Origin: Hyparrhenia diplandra
Taxonomy: Eukaryota; Streptophyta; Magnoliopsida; Poales; Poaceae
DNA length: 64,000 nucleotides
NCBI GenBank assembly: GCA_015847255.1
Contig: JADLZK010002575.1
Span: 124,001-188,000, forward strand
Direction: 5' to 3'
Shown here: piece by piece, positions 11,324-21,464 of the stretch
Layout of the letters: each line of letters opens with the position of its first letter
Numbering within the stretch: the first letter of the stretch is position 1
The notes under the pieces: generated by a model
Database searches by the model: none
Told to the model about the DNA's origin: nothing
The model's input: only the letters and a program-made list of their open reading frames with translations
Made by a program: the position numbers and the translations under genes

Positions 11324-13745
11324 TGTAACATCCCTAGATATTAAAAAGTAATTAAAATTTTAAAAAATGATCATTATCATGGGTGATTATCAAGTATCAT
11401 GGCAATAATGCATTTCATGTTTATATATTGCATGTATATATTCCAAATATTGTGTTTTGTTCACTAATTAAGTTGGCTAAATAATTATTTTATTAATCCT
11501 AAATTCAAAATCCTACTTTCTAAACTACTTGAAATTTAGAGATGGTCCTAAAAGCAAATGTGGAGATCCCGAGAAGCTGAACAACTTTCGTTTTTAGAGA
11601 TTTTGAAGTTGCTAAGTGATTTTGGAAGAAAAGAAGATCAAAAGGGATGAATGCTTTAGTACTCTATTAACAGCACCACGTAACAGAGGTTGACCAGCTC
11701 TCTGCTTGCCTGCTCGTCGCCGTCCAGCGCCTTCTTGTTGTTTCGCGTGCGTGGCCACGCAACTGCCCACCTGTTGAGCTCGAGCAGCTGCTGGAGAGCC
11801 GCAGCAGCTTCACCCAGCTCGTTAAATCCCTACGCTAGCAGCAGCTCGCCTTTCTTTCTTTTTCTCGGCCGCTCGCTCGCTCGCTCATTCTCTGTCTCTC
11901 TCGTAGCCATGGCCGATCAGCAAAACCCGTGCAGCCGCTGCTCCTCTTCCTCAGCGTGTCTCCCCTAGCCACTCCCATGCCACTCCTCCACCTTGTTCGC
12001 CCTTCCTCCGGGCACCGCTGCCGCCAGCCAGCCCTGCAGCCGAGCGGTTAGCTGCTGCTGCTACCGCGTGCGTGCGTGTCCAGGCTGGCTTGCGCTGTCT
12101 CCGGTCGAGTCGAGGGCCACCTGGGAGTGTGTCCTGCTGCTGTGAGGCCACCTAGCCCCTCCTTAGCCGCTACCGGAGACCGTGTCGCCGGAATCGGCTC
12201 AGCCCGACGTCCACCGTTATGCTCTGTTCGTAGAAAGAAGAGGAAGGACGAGGATTGGAATACTAAGCTTTTTCAGGATTCCCAGTGTAAATCTCGTGAC
12301 TTACTTGAATAGTGTTTTGGACTGTTTCGTAATTTTCTAAAAATACGAGCTTCTTTCTGCATAGTTGCCAGAATGAAGCTGGGCAGGCCGGGTTGGGCCG
12401 GCTTGCGTGCACTGTTATTTTAGCGGGCCACTTTGAGCCCGAGTACCTGTTTTCTATTTTAAATATGTTTTATTAATTTCTTTATTATGAATAGTGCCTG
12501 ATTTTGTGAATTTCATAACTAATTATTGGTGCATGCTAAATTCATGAAAATTTTTGTGTAGCCTTTTCATGATGTCTAGTTTTTATAGAAAATATGAGAT
12601 GCTGAAAATTGATAGTTCTTGCATGATTTAAAATTACATTCTTTAATTGAAAAATGTGTCTTCCATGATTTTCAGTAATTAAAATAATTACCCAAAAATC
12701 ATGAAACTTGTTTTGGCACTGTTTTAGGGTATGACTTGCCTCCATAAAAAGTTCGAGTTAACTTTGAAAAGTTTAGTGATTTATTATTTCATGCTCAATT
12801 AAATAATTCAGGTAATTAGTCTTAATGACTCAGGTTTGTGTGACTTTGGGTTGATTGTGAAGCTTAGATCATACCACATCGAATGGTCCTTGAGAACTCC
12901 TTTAGTAATAATAAGGATCATGTTTACCTTATGAGTATTGCTACAAGTTAGTTTTGTTGGCTTGCAACTTTATCGTGAAGGAAAGTTGTACTCAATTTAA
13001 TTAAGTCATTATGTCTTTCATCCAAGCACTTTCATGCATTAAGGCATACATTCCATCATGTTAAGCAATGCATCAAGTGTTACGTGTAGTAAAACGAAAA
13101 AGCGAAAGGTTGGAAGCTGCAAATACCAAGCGTGTGATGCTTTGGTCTCGTCGAAATTAAGGCAAGTGCATGACGAATCTTTGTTTTGCGCTTTATGCCT
13201 ATTGTTCGAGTTTTTCTTTGCTCTCTAATGTTCAAGTGATATATATTTCTGGTTCAAGTTCAAGTTCCCAGTTCATGAGATTCAAGTTTCAAGTTTTCAT
13301 TTACATTCAAATCAAGTCCGGTTTATCCAGGAGGTGCAAATTTGGTTCTTATATTCAAGTGCCTGTGAGTAAGTCTTTGGCCCCACTTGTTCGGCTTTAC
13401 CGGTAAATGCTAAGGAGTATTCAAGTGCTGTCCGTTTCAGACGGAAACTACTATTCATTTGGAGTTTCAATAATTCGTTCATGAATTCTCAGAAGTATAT
13501 TGTTCTTCCGGTTCTAAATGTACTTGCTGAGTGTTTTCACTCACTCTTGTGTTTATTTGGTTTTTAGGTGCTAAACATCACGACCTGCATGGGAACTGGG
13601 AGTAGCACCATCATCACAAGTATTCACTTTCTGTTTACCAATGCGTAATCTTTTGCATAGCAGTTGCTACTGCAATAGTTTTGTTTTAGTCATAGTGAAT
13701 GTGTTGAGGGTAGCCCCCGGTGGTGTTTCTAGCCGGGGCGTTACA
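11324..13745. mobile_element. Solo-LTR-like insertion (2.4 kb) in the large LTR element
   Basis: The segment starts TGTAACATCCCTAG and ends GCCGGGGCGTTACA, giving inverted TGTAAC/GTTACA ends. It is bordered by CTCAC at 11319-11323 and 13746-13750, a 5-bp duplication. TG...CA ends, the 5-bp duplication and the 2.4 kb length fit a solo LTR of a chromovirus-type (Tekay/Del) Gypsy element, whose grass LTRs often begin TGTAACA. There is no interior or second LTR, as expected after recombination between two LTRs. A GC-rich patch with short open frames at 11690-12310 is not recognised as a gene. Confidence 0.82.
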
Positions 13746-13750
13746 CTCAC

Positions 13751-15389
13751 TCTTCCAAAAATCTACAAGGAAATGTCGACCACAAAGCATGCACACTAAA
13801 CAAGATGTTGCTCACTTCCTTTGTCAAAGCTTCACTTCAAACTATGGGACAAGCAAGCAACATGGGTGGTGCCATCCTCGGATAATCATTATCCCGGGAT
13901 ACGCAAAGACCAAAGATCGGATGATACACTTGAGGAGTGAGTAAGGTAAGAAGTCTTGTTCAAAGGACTTAAAACATTGAACCCTAAAAGGTAACTTCGG
14001 TAGTTATCCATATTTAATTCTTAGCATTGCATCTTTAATTGCATATCATATTTATCTTTTTGCATCTTGCATTAGCATATTTATATCTTTGCATTGCATA
14101 AATATTTTCCCTTTAGCATATTTACATTTATGCATTAGCACTTTGCATTGAAAAATTCTAAAGCCCCATGTGAATAATCTTAAGGTGTGTAACAACCCAT
14201 AAGGATATTCACTGTGGTGGCACAAAAAATAATTATGCATTCATCAAGTTGCATTTGCATTATGGTTCTTTGCATGCATATAAAAGTATAAAACTCCAAA
14301 AATATTTAGAGGAGAAATCTTCTTTGAAGTTTTACATAGAATAATCATGATCCATCTTGAAAATCTTTAGACACATGAAGCCTATGTGGCGAGAACCACT
14401 AACGCTTAATCAAGTTCCACTAGCTTTGTTGTCTATTTGAGTTCAAGAGGATTTCAAGGAAGATAAACATGATAGACCGACTTCATCGTCACCGTCTACC
14501 TCAACTTCTACATCAACAAACCCGACACGTCAATCCGGCTTGGGGAGTGGACCCCGATTATCACGATAAGTATCTCTACTACTATATTTATATTATTATT
14601 ATTATTATTAGTGAATATTTTGGTTTGCTTAGTTTGCTAAGAGTTTAGTTCATAAAATCGTTTAAGGAGTCTTTAGTAGAAGTGTGATCTTATAGTATAA
14701 ATAAATAAATAAATAAATAGGAGTGTACAAGAAGTTTTTTTCTTTTCCACCTACATAAAATAATCTCTCGAGGATAAGTCTCATACATGGAAATGATGAA
14801 TAGTTGCTCTGCCAGTAATTATTTTCTAGTACCTAGCTTTCAAGCTTAATTTCTCTCGAGCTCCATTTGCAAAATTAATTTTTACTCACGAAACTTGAAA
14901 CATATGGGTTGCAAATGCTTGCTCTAAAAGTCTAGGTAATTGATGGATATGATATATGATAGTCCGAGTTACTATTTGATCTTACTCCTAGTGATACTAG
15001 ATTTACGGAGATTTATATTTCAAAAATTAAAAATGCACATGATAAGTTCCTGTATGACAAGAGTGTGAACCTCCTACCACAGCCATATATACATGCTAAT
15101 TAGAATAGGAAAACTTTTTGAAAAATATATATAGGCTACTTGCTTTGCATTGAGTTTGTTCAATCTTTGTCAACCCTTAAAAACTTGTCATGTTGATCAT
15201 GTACACTCCACTCCATTTCACTCTACTATATTCCACTCTACACATATACTATTTACATCCCTGTAAGTCCCCATCCACTCATTCATTGCTAGCCAATATC
15301 TTACAAAAGCTCCATCATTTATACCTCTCAAAAGTTATTATAAAAAGAGATCTGGGTTGTGTGTCTTTAAAAAAAAAAAGAAAGGGGGG
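13751..15389 (+). other. Interior of the large LTR element, right part, no gene seen
   Basis: AT-rich non-coding sequence. It includes short simple repeats, a TTA run near 14589-14610 and an AAAT run near 14699-14718, and recurrent GCATTTGCAT-type motifs around 14020-14280. Confidence 0.6.
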
Positions 15390-15612
15390 GATGAAAAATG
15401 GACAAAAGTCCTACGAGGCGAGTAGAGCCTACCTCCCTAAATAAAAGAGATGAAAAATGAACAAGTGTTCGAGGGGGCGAGTAGAGCCCACATCTCTAAA
15501 AATAAAGATGAAAAATGGACAAGTGTCCGAGGGTCGATAGAACCCACATCTTTATAAGAGAGGAAATAATGGACACAAGTCCGAGGGCCAGCAGAGTCCA
15601 CCTCTCTTGAAA
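15390..15612 (+). repeat. Four tandem copies of an about 56-bp unit inside the large LTR element
   Basis: Units begin near 15390, 15449, 15507 and 15561. Each carries the pattern GATGAAAAATGGACAAGTGT, then CGAGGG, then AGAGCCCACATCTCT. Length varies slightly between units. Such arrays near the 3' end are common in Tat-type Gypsy elements. Confidence 0.82.
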
Positions 15613-16335
15613 AAAAAAAGAAAGAGATACAACCCGGGTTCTCTACAAAAAGTTTACAAAAAAGAGAAGAATTCCAAAAAGGAGCAAAAGTAAGATTCCC
15701 TCATCTATTCTATTCACTTCATACTTTACTACATTCCATACCATATATATTTTCTATCCACCATACACATGCACCGCTTGATCAGTGTGACTTGTATCTT
15801 TGGATCCATTGCTTGAATTTACAATATATGCTTAGTAAGAAAACAAATTATTTTCTCCTACCTATAAGCCCCAGATATATAAGCCTTAGATATTAGGTGA
15901 GAGAAGAAGGCATAGTATGCTATTGCCTTAGCTAAAATGTTACATATTATGAAAGTAAGGCAAACACTATCTTATTGCCTAAGAGAGGATCCACAAATAC
16001 CACAACGAGAGCCTAGAGAGAGTCATACTGAGGAACTTTGAGTTTTATTTTGAAAATCAGCAAAAACTCCAGAAGGACAGTTGATCAAAAGAGTTTGAGA
16101 TTTAGTGCTTGGCTTGACTATTCTATCTTTCAATTACCCAAGATCGCAGAAAAAGATATAAAGTATTACAAGGTAAGAGGTAATTGAATAAAGTTTGAAA
16201 AAGTTTATCTTTATCTGGAGAGAAATTTTGTTTGAAAGCATGTGTACTTTTAAAGGTGTGATAGCGTTGCAGCAACTCCTGATCCAAGTAAGTAGATTAA
16301 TGTAATGTGTCTTGCTAAGAGACTAGCAAGAGGTA
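15613..16335 (+). other. Interior of the large LTR element before the polypurine tract
   Basis: AT-rich non-coding sequence with no open frame or repeat that I can assign. Confidence 0.55.
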
Positions 16336-16349
16336 AGCTTGGGGGAGCT
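16336..16349 (+). other. Polypurine tract of the large LTR element
   Basis: AAGCTTGGGGGAGCT directly precedes the TGTTGACACC of the 3' LTR and sets the plus orientation. Confidence 0.75.
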
Positions 16350-17708
16350 TGTTGACACCTGTTAAGGCATAAAATTACTAGTCAATCAACATAAGTCTAG
16401 GGGGTTTAACTAACATAATTCCACGAGTTTTGGTGATTTATATATTTTCAGGGACTTAACAGGAAAATGCAGAGAATAATGGAGAAAGTTCCGGAATATA
16501 CAAGACCTATGATGACAAGACTTGACCGTGAAGTAACTCAACCCGAATTGTGGACTAAAACATTCTAGAAGACACCAGAAGACACCAGGAAGGAGCTGAC
16601 AGCATGGGCCCACCATGGCCTGGCGCCCGCCAACACCTTCACTGGCGGCCGCCAGGTGGGTCCCACCTGTCATCCTCTCCTTTCTATGGCGGTTTACCAC
16701 CGACATTGAGGTTGCATCTACACCGTTGCCAAGGTCGGTTTGATCCAAGGGTTCATGTTCATCGCCAAGGCCTATATAAGAAGACCCCCTGCCCCTTTGA
16801 GGGGCTAAACCCTAATTCATTACTATCTTATTCTATCTCATTAACTCTTAGTAGTAGAGGGGTCCCTAGAAAGGATCAACTCTCTCAAGGGATTAGTGAA
16901 GTAGAATTAGACATGTAATTAGAGCTTAATTAGACATATCATTAGAACTAGATTAGATCTATCTAATTAGATCTAATCAAGAGTGAATATCAAGTTGAGA
17001 GATTAGATCAAAGAACTTAATTAGAGTTCTAGATCTATTCTTGAGAGTAAAAGAATGAGTGGAGGAGAAGAAGGGGAAGCACCGGACATGTCGGTGACTC
17101 CTCTACGCTTGTACCTCTGGGATCAAAGGCTTTATGGCACCTGATCCTGAGACTTCTATTGTGGATCAACTTCTTATTTGAGTAAGTATCATATTATCTT
17201 CAGTGTTAGTATTTTTCTTAATGATTCATAACTCCTTAAGTACTTTAATCTGGAATCTATAGATTAGAGGTGTATACTTAGGTATAGGCGTGGTGCCTAG
17301 ATCAAAGTTACTTATGAATGCACCCTACCTTCCGGAGCGTGGTAGATCGTGGTAGTGACAATACCATTGAGTCCTTTGGATTCCACATCCCGTTGGATAG
17401 GACACGTAGGATTTTTGTGCTGGGGGAATGGTAAGTTTCGACCTTACTTTCCCTTGAGTACGTCCCTTTAAGATCAATATCAACATAACTTACAAGAAGG
17501 AGACCTAGACAACCATAGAAATCTTCTTACCTCTTGATCCTTTCCCATCCTTGATTGACACTCAGGGATTAGTTATATGCCTCAATTATTCCTCACACCA
17601 TCCTCCCTATGGATTCGATATTTAAAACCCTGTCCTGGGTGAAATGCTCACCAGTATCCGTTCGCTTGCGGATTATTAAATATTTCTGTAGCTTAACAAA
17701 TACCAACA
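16350..17708 (+). repeat. 3' LTR of the large element (1359 bp)
   Basis: This copy aligns end to end with 6421-7812, from TGTTGACACC to ACCAACA. It is followed by the ATGGC duplication at 17709-17713, where the sequence of the split TRIM-like LTR resumes. Confidence 0.93.
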
Positions 17709-17713
17709 ATGGC

Positions 17714-17744
17714 CGATGTTGGTGGTGCTCCGTGGGACATGACA
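17714..17744 (-). repeat. 5' LTR of the TRIM-like element, second part
   Basis: CGATGTTGGTGGTGCTCC continues the LTR interrupted at 6420 and parallels 4912-4943 of the other copy. It is followed by the CCTTT target duplication (17745-17749). Confidence 0.8.
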
Positions 17745-17749
17745 CCTTT

Positions 17750-18100
17750 CTTCCCAAATGTCCAAAACAATTCCAACCTTCCAAAAGACAAGTATGCCTG
17801 TGAATAATGAAAGCACCATGATTATTGGTCATGTACGAAGCATTGGGACCAGCCGGCCATCCACTGTGCATACGACACATGAGGGGTGCCCCCAGCCATT
17901 TAACAAGACACATGAGGGAAGGTGTGCAGCAATGTGCTGCAATCCACTCCACACATTTTATTTTGTCACGCAGTTTTCCATTATTTACCATGAATTTCTT
18001 TCTTGTTTCTCCCTGTATAAACACTCATGTCCTGCATCATTGCATATCCAAGTCTAAGCTTGCTACTAGTATTAGGCATGAGAAGCAACAGGACATCTTG
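17750..18100. other. Unassigned sequence
   Basis: No convincing gene or repeat. Short open frames overlap on both strands without recognised motifs. Confidence 0.5.
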
Positions 18101-18330
18101 CACTACAACAATAGCTGGTCGAACGGACACTGAATGTTTTGAAAGCCTTTGCCCGTCTACATCAGCTACTATGATCAAATTCGTAGGACAACAAGCCTGG
18201 TGAGCTGTAGGCTTGTAGCCCGTCTGTGTTATTCAGTTTTCGTTTTCTGGTAGCCGGTAGCTATGCCGTAACAAATATGTCGTCAGCTACATCGGCAACT
18301 AAACCTGATAGCAGAGATGGTCTACAATGT
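18101..18330 (+). repeat. Probable CACTA left end with AGCTACATCGGC-type repeats
   Basis: The segment begins CACTACAACAATAGC and holds several related short motifs in both orientations (CATCAGCTACTATG, GCCGGTAGCTATGCCGT, CGTCAGCTACATCGGC). Clustered inverted subterminal motifs next to a CACTA start are typical of this superfamily. No matching right end was found. Confidence 0.45.
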
Positions 18331-18599
18331 TGTCTTCATCCAAAGATTAGCCACAATGTAGCGAGGTTTCAAACATGACTTCACTGTGTAGTTGGGTTGC
18401 TTGACACATACTAGGACACGCTTTTCTCACCTACCCATAAGCAAGCTTAATTGACATCAATGATCGCATAGAAGCATCTTTCTAGTGTTTCTTGATCAAA
18501 AGCGTAAAAACACATATTAAATCTTAAATGGATGCTGAATCAGACCTGGTAGCTAATCTGGTGTTGTTCCTCAACCAGATACGGCTGGTGTGGTTCCAC

Positions 18600-18945
18600 A
18601 CTGGCCAAAAGAACATGAATCATCGCGTCCCTTAGGAGAACGTGGCCAAGCTGCATCAACAAAAAGCTCGGGCCAGCGGGCTGCGGCGGTGCGGACAAGG
18701 CGCCACAGACGAGCGAGGTCACTGCTCCCCGCGGGACGCACGCCACGGCACGGACGAAGCGAAAGCACGGTGGCTCCGGCGGCGCATACGGTGGCACGGA
18801 CGACGGCGAGCACGGCGAGCCAGGTTGCTGCTCCAGCGGACGCACGCAATGGCGCGGACGGCGAGGTCGCTGCTCCGGCGGAAGCACACGATGGCGCGAA
18901 TGAGCAAGCACGGCGCGCCGAAAGTGCATCAGCGTAGGTGCGGCA
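18600..18945. repeat. GC-rich degenerate tandem repeat
   Basis: A pattern of about 50-55 bp recurs three to four times, built around GGCGAGGTCGCTGCTCCGGCGGA and CACGATGGCGCGGACG-like blocks. Overlapping open frames occur on both strands but are a by-product of high GC and repetition. It could be the first exon of a CACTA element; that is a guess. Confidence 0.45.
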
Positions 18946-19655
18946 CACTCGATCCCCATGAATGCGGATAGAAACAAGTAGTTTCTCCCCAGTGGTGTTT
19001 CCATCATTTCATTGAGCCTCGTTCTGGCGTCGACGTCGTTCCTTGCAGGAGAAACGGTTTCTTTGTTGATCTCTCTCTTTCTTCATTAACTTTCTTGCCA
19101 CGCTATTTTTTTTCTTACGTGGATGCCTCTTCAATGCCGATGGAAGCGGCGTATTAATTACCGTTGGGACTGCCCTTACACAACTAATGAGAGCCGAGAC
19201 AAGATCTGTTTTCCACTCTGAGCACAATCCAGGAAGCTGCCTCTACTGCGATGTCGTCTCTCTCCCTCCCATCTTAAATCAGCCAATTAATGTTGGTGAG
19301 GGGTGGAGGGTTGGGGGCGGCATCAGGCATGGTGAGGAGGGGGTGACGTCGGGCATGGAAAGGGGGGGGGCGATGTTGGGAACAGAGAGAGAGAGGGGGG
19401 GGGTCGCGGCGAGTGGACAAGTCCGGAAGAAAGACGGTGGGTGCAGCGCCTGAGTTAGAGGGAGTGAGTAATATGGTTAGGGTTGAGGGAGTATGAGTGT
19501 TCCATTTATACGCTCGAGGTTATGGTGGGCTGATTTGGCCTTTATTGAGCGGTGTGTGGGGGCTTCATTTACGGTGGCGGTTTTTTTTGAACCGCCTCAG
19601 TTAATAGAAAAAGGCTACCATGGTTAATCAAAACATTAACTATGGCGGTTTTTTT
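18946..19655. other. Unassigned sequence with G-runs and TGGCGGTTTT motifs
   Basis: Contains G homopolymers near 19361 and 19397, and around 19570-19655 repeated GGCGGTTTTTTT/AACCGCC motifs in both orientations. These look like subterminal repeats of another, end-less DNA transposon relic. Confidence 0.45.
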
Positions 19656-21464
19656 CACTAGTACACAAACGCTGTTTTGTCCCGGTTCTCCATAGTGTAA
19701 ATTGAACCGGGATTACGCATCTGGGACTAAAAATCGGGTGGTGAGAATACGAACCGGGATTAATAATAACCTTTAGTCCCGGTTCGTAACACCAACTGGG
19801 ATGCCCCTGAGGTCCAGGCCCAGGCCCGCAGATTTAGTCCCGGTTGGTGTTACCAACCGGGATTAAATCTCTCTGTTTTTTTTTCCTTTTTCTATTTCTT
19901 TTTAATTTCATGATATATTTTGCTTTTAAATTTGGTTTTCGAATATGATTCTACACTACTAATGATACACGTTCAGGGAAGTTTCAAATCGATCCATGCA
20001 CACAAATAAAAGTATGAAACTAAGGTACATACATTAATATATGTCTATATTATATATCAAAAGCACGCATATATTGTTTTTCAGCGTTATGATGCCACAT
20101 ATATTTGGAGCCGATTACAAGTTCATGGTCATACATGATGCCAAATCACCCGATTACAAAAGTTCAAATCATCTAGAACTCTAATGATTTGGAACCCAAT
20201 TTTCATTGGGGTCATAGAACTTGGCGCCTTTTGTTAAGATTTCGTCATTGATAAATCCTGCCAGAGTCTCTTGCATTGCATGGAGATGAGTTTTCTCTCT
20301 TGGTTACGCTCTTCAAATAATTTGTCTTCAATTTGAGAAAAAGAAAAAGTATTAGTATATAAATAGGTATGTAATAATAATAACCTGCTGCAGCTTAATA
20401 ATTAAGGAAAAAAAAGAAGAAGTGTTAAAACTAGAAACATATGAGGCAACCATTCTGAGAAAATATTGAGCACTGCTCACTTGGCCAGTGCTGAAAGACA
20501 CAAAAAAAAATAAAGTATCCGTCTCACAAAAAGTATCAAGCACAAGCTCTCTCTATATAAAACCAAAGTGCTGAATGTAGCTGAGACATGTTTTAGCAGT
20601 GTTTAATTGCGAGAACAAAAAAACAGTAAAGCTACATGTGAACTAGAAGTTGCCAAGAGTGGGTCATACAGTTTGATATGTCTTCACTGCTCAGACATGG
20701 CATAGATATAGAGGGAGGCTATAGCGACCTCAATAGCACTGTTGCATTGTCATTAGAAGTAAAACTGCATCTGGATATAAAAACTACCCATATCCATGTA
20801 AAGGATAACATAATATTAATATTAATCCACGTTCTAAGTAAATCGACTTAAAAGCAATGCAGAATTAAATGTTCATAAATTCGTAGCTCCCTACTACCTA
20901 AAGGTTTTACCAGGCAGCCTCTCTGTAATTAACTAAAGTGTGGTTAGGTGGCCAACTCTAGTTAAACTCTCTGTTAATCATTTTAGATATTACGCAAATG
21001 GTAGACAACCAAGCTTGAGGCAGCGATGCAACCTAAGATGACGGTTTGCATCTTGGCTACCACCTTCTCGACCCAATTCCGATATGATGCCTGGGAAAAA
21101 GTGTCTAGTTCTTCAACAATAGAAACCTTCAGATGTAATCTAGCATTCATAGACCCATGACGCAGCGCATGACAAGAAGGTCACACTACTGCACAAATGA
21201 GGTCTATCCTCGGATGCAAAATACACTACGATTCTGAATCTCAACGAGAACCGGGGATAAAGCTTCATTTTTCCAGGTTTACGCCCATAACCGGGACTAA
21301 AGATCCGTGGGCGACGCGCCCCAAGGCACTCAATCGGGACTAAAGGTCTCCAACAGTGGACTAAATCCATTACTCCCGATTATTGAGTAGAACTGGGAGT
21401 ACTAGTTTCAGGTTTCTCCAGGTTACATCTTATAACCGGGACTAAAAGTTTTTTTTTTACTGTG
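19656..21464 (-). mobile_element. Internally deleted CACTA element, AACCGGGACTAAA family, minus orientation
   Basis: The left edge reads CACTAGTACACAAACG and is followed by several GTCCCGGTT / AACCGGGATTA motifs. The right edge carries AACCGGGACTAAAG motifs and ends TTTACTGTG, a slightly damaged inverse of CACTAGTAAA. A minus-strand coding exon near the left end sets the orientation. I find no matching 3-bp duplication (TTT against CGT), so the exact ends are uncertain. No transposase remains. Confidence 0.65.
20181..20283 (-). pseudogene. C-terminal exon of a CACTA-encoded protein
   Basis: The minus strand from about 20283 to the stop at 20181-20183 gives LHAMQETLAGFINDEI followed by GAKFYDPNENWVPNH and a stop. 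This ending is known from the second (non-transposase) protein predicted in many grass CACTA elements, whose role may be to bind subterminal repeats, as TNPA does for En/Spm. Upstream exons are missing. It is useful mainly as an orientation and family marker. Confidence 0.6.

Larger units (their letters stand above)
6421..17708 (+). mobile_element. Large LTR retroelement without gag-pol (LARD-like), 11.3 kb
   Basis: Two LTRs of 1392 bp and 1359 bp, beginning TGTTGACACC and ending ACCAACA, flank an interior of 8.5 kb, including a 2.4 kb secondary insertion. ATGGC at 6416-6420 and 17709-17713 is the 5-bp target duplication. A primer site like that for tRNA-Asp and a polypurine tract are in place. 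No open frame above about 110 codons and no polymerase motifs occur inside, so the element must have used proteins made elsewhere. By eye the LTRs differ by about 20 substitutions and small indels plus one 30-odd-bp gap, so the insertion is fairly recent. The primer type points to the Gypsy superfamily, probably Tat-like. Confidence 0.92.
4458..17744 (-). mobile_element. TRIM-like small LTR element, split by an 11.3 kb insertion
   Basis: Two direct repeats of about 450-490 bp flank a 1.06 kb interior. Both outer edges are bordered by CCTTT (4453-4457 and 17745-17749), a 5-bp duplication typical of LTR integration. A polypurine tract on the minus strand next to the left repeat fixes the orientation. 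The right-hand repeat was split at 6420 by the large LTR element. Removing that insertion and one copy of its duplication leaves about 2.0 kb. The size and the lack of pol match TRIM or SMART-type elements, although an open coding segment is present. Confidence 0.85.

Noticed and set aside
16410..16748. 112-codon minus-strand open frame (also partly at 6511-6848)
   Set aside because: It lies inside both LTR copies antisense to the element and is broken by small indels in the other copy; no motif.
18540..19007. 155-codon minus-strand and 115-codon plus-strand frames
   Set aside because: They overlap in a GC-rich degenerate tandem repeat and show repeat-driven Arg/Ala/Ser composition.
21183..21240. 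CACTACTGCACAAATG and CACTACGATTC as starts of further CACTA elements
   Set aside because: No subterminal array of a new type follows and no partner end exists. They fall within the right part of the AACCGGGACTAAA element.
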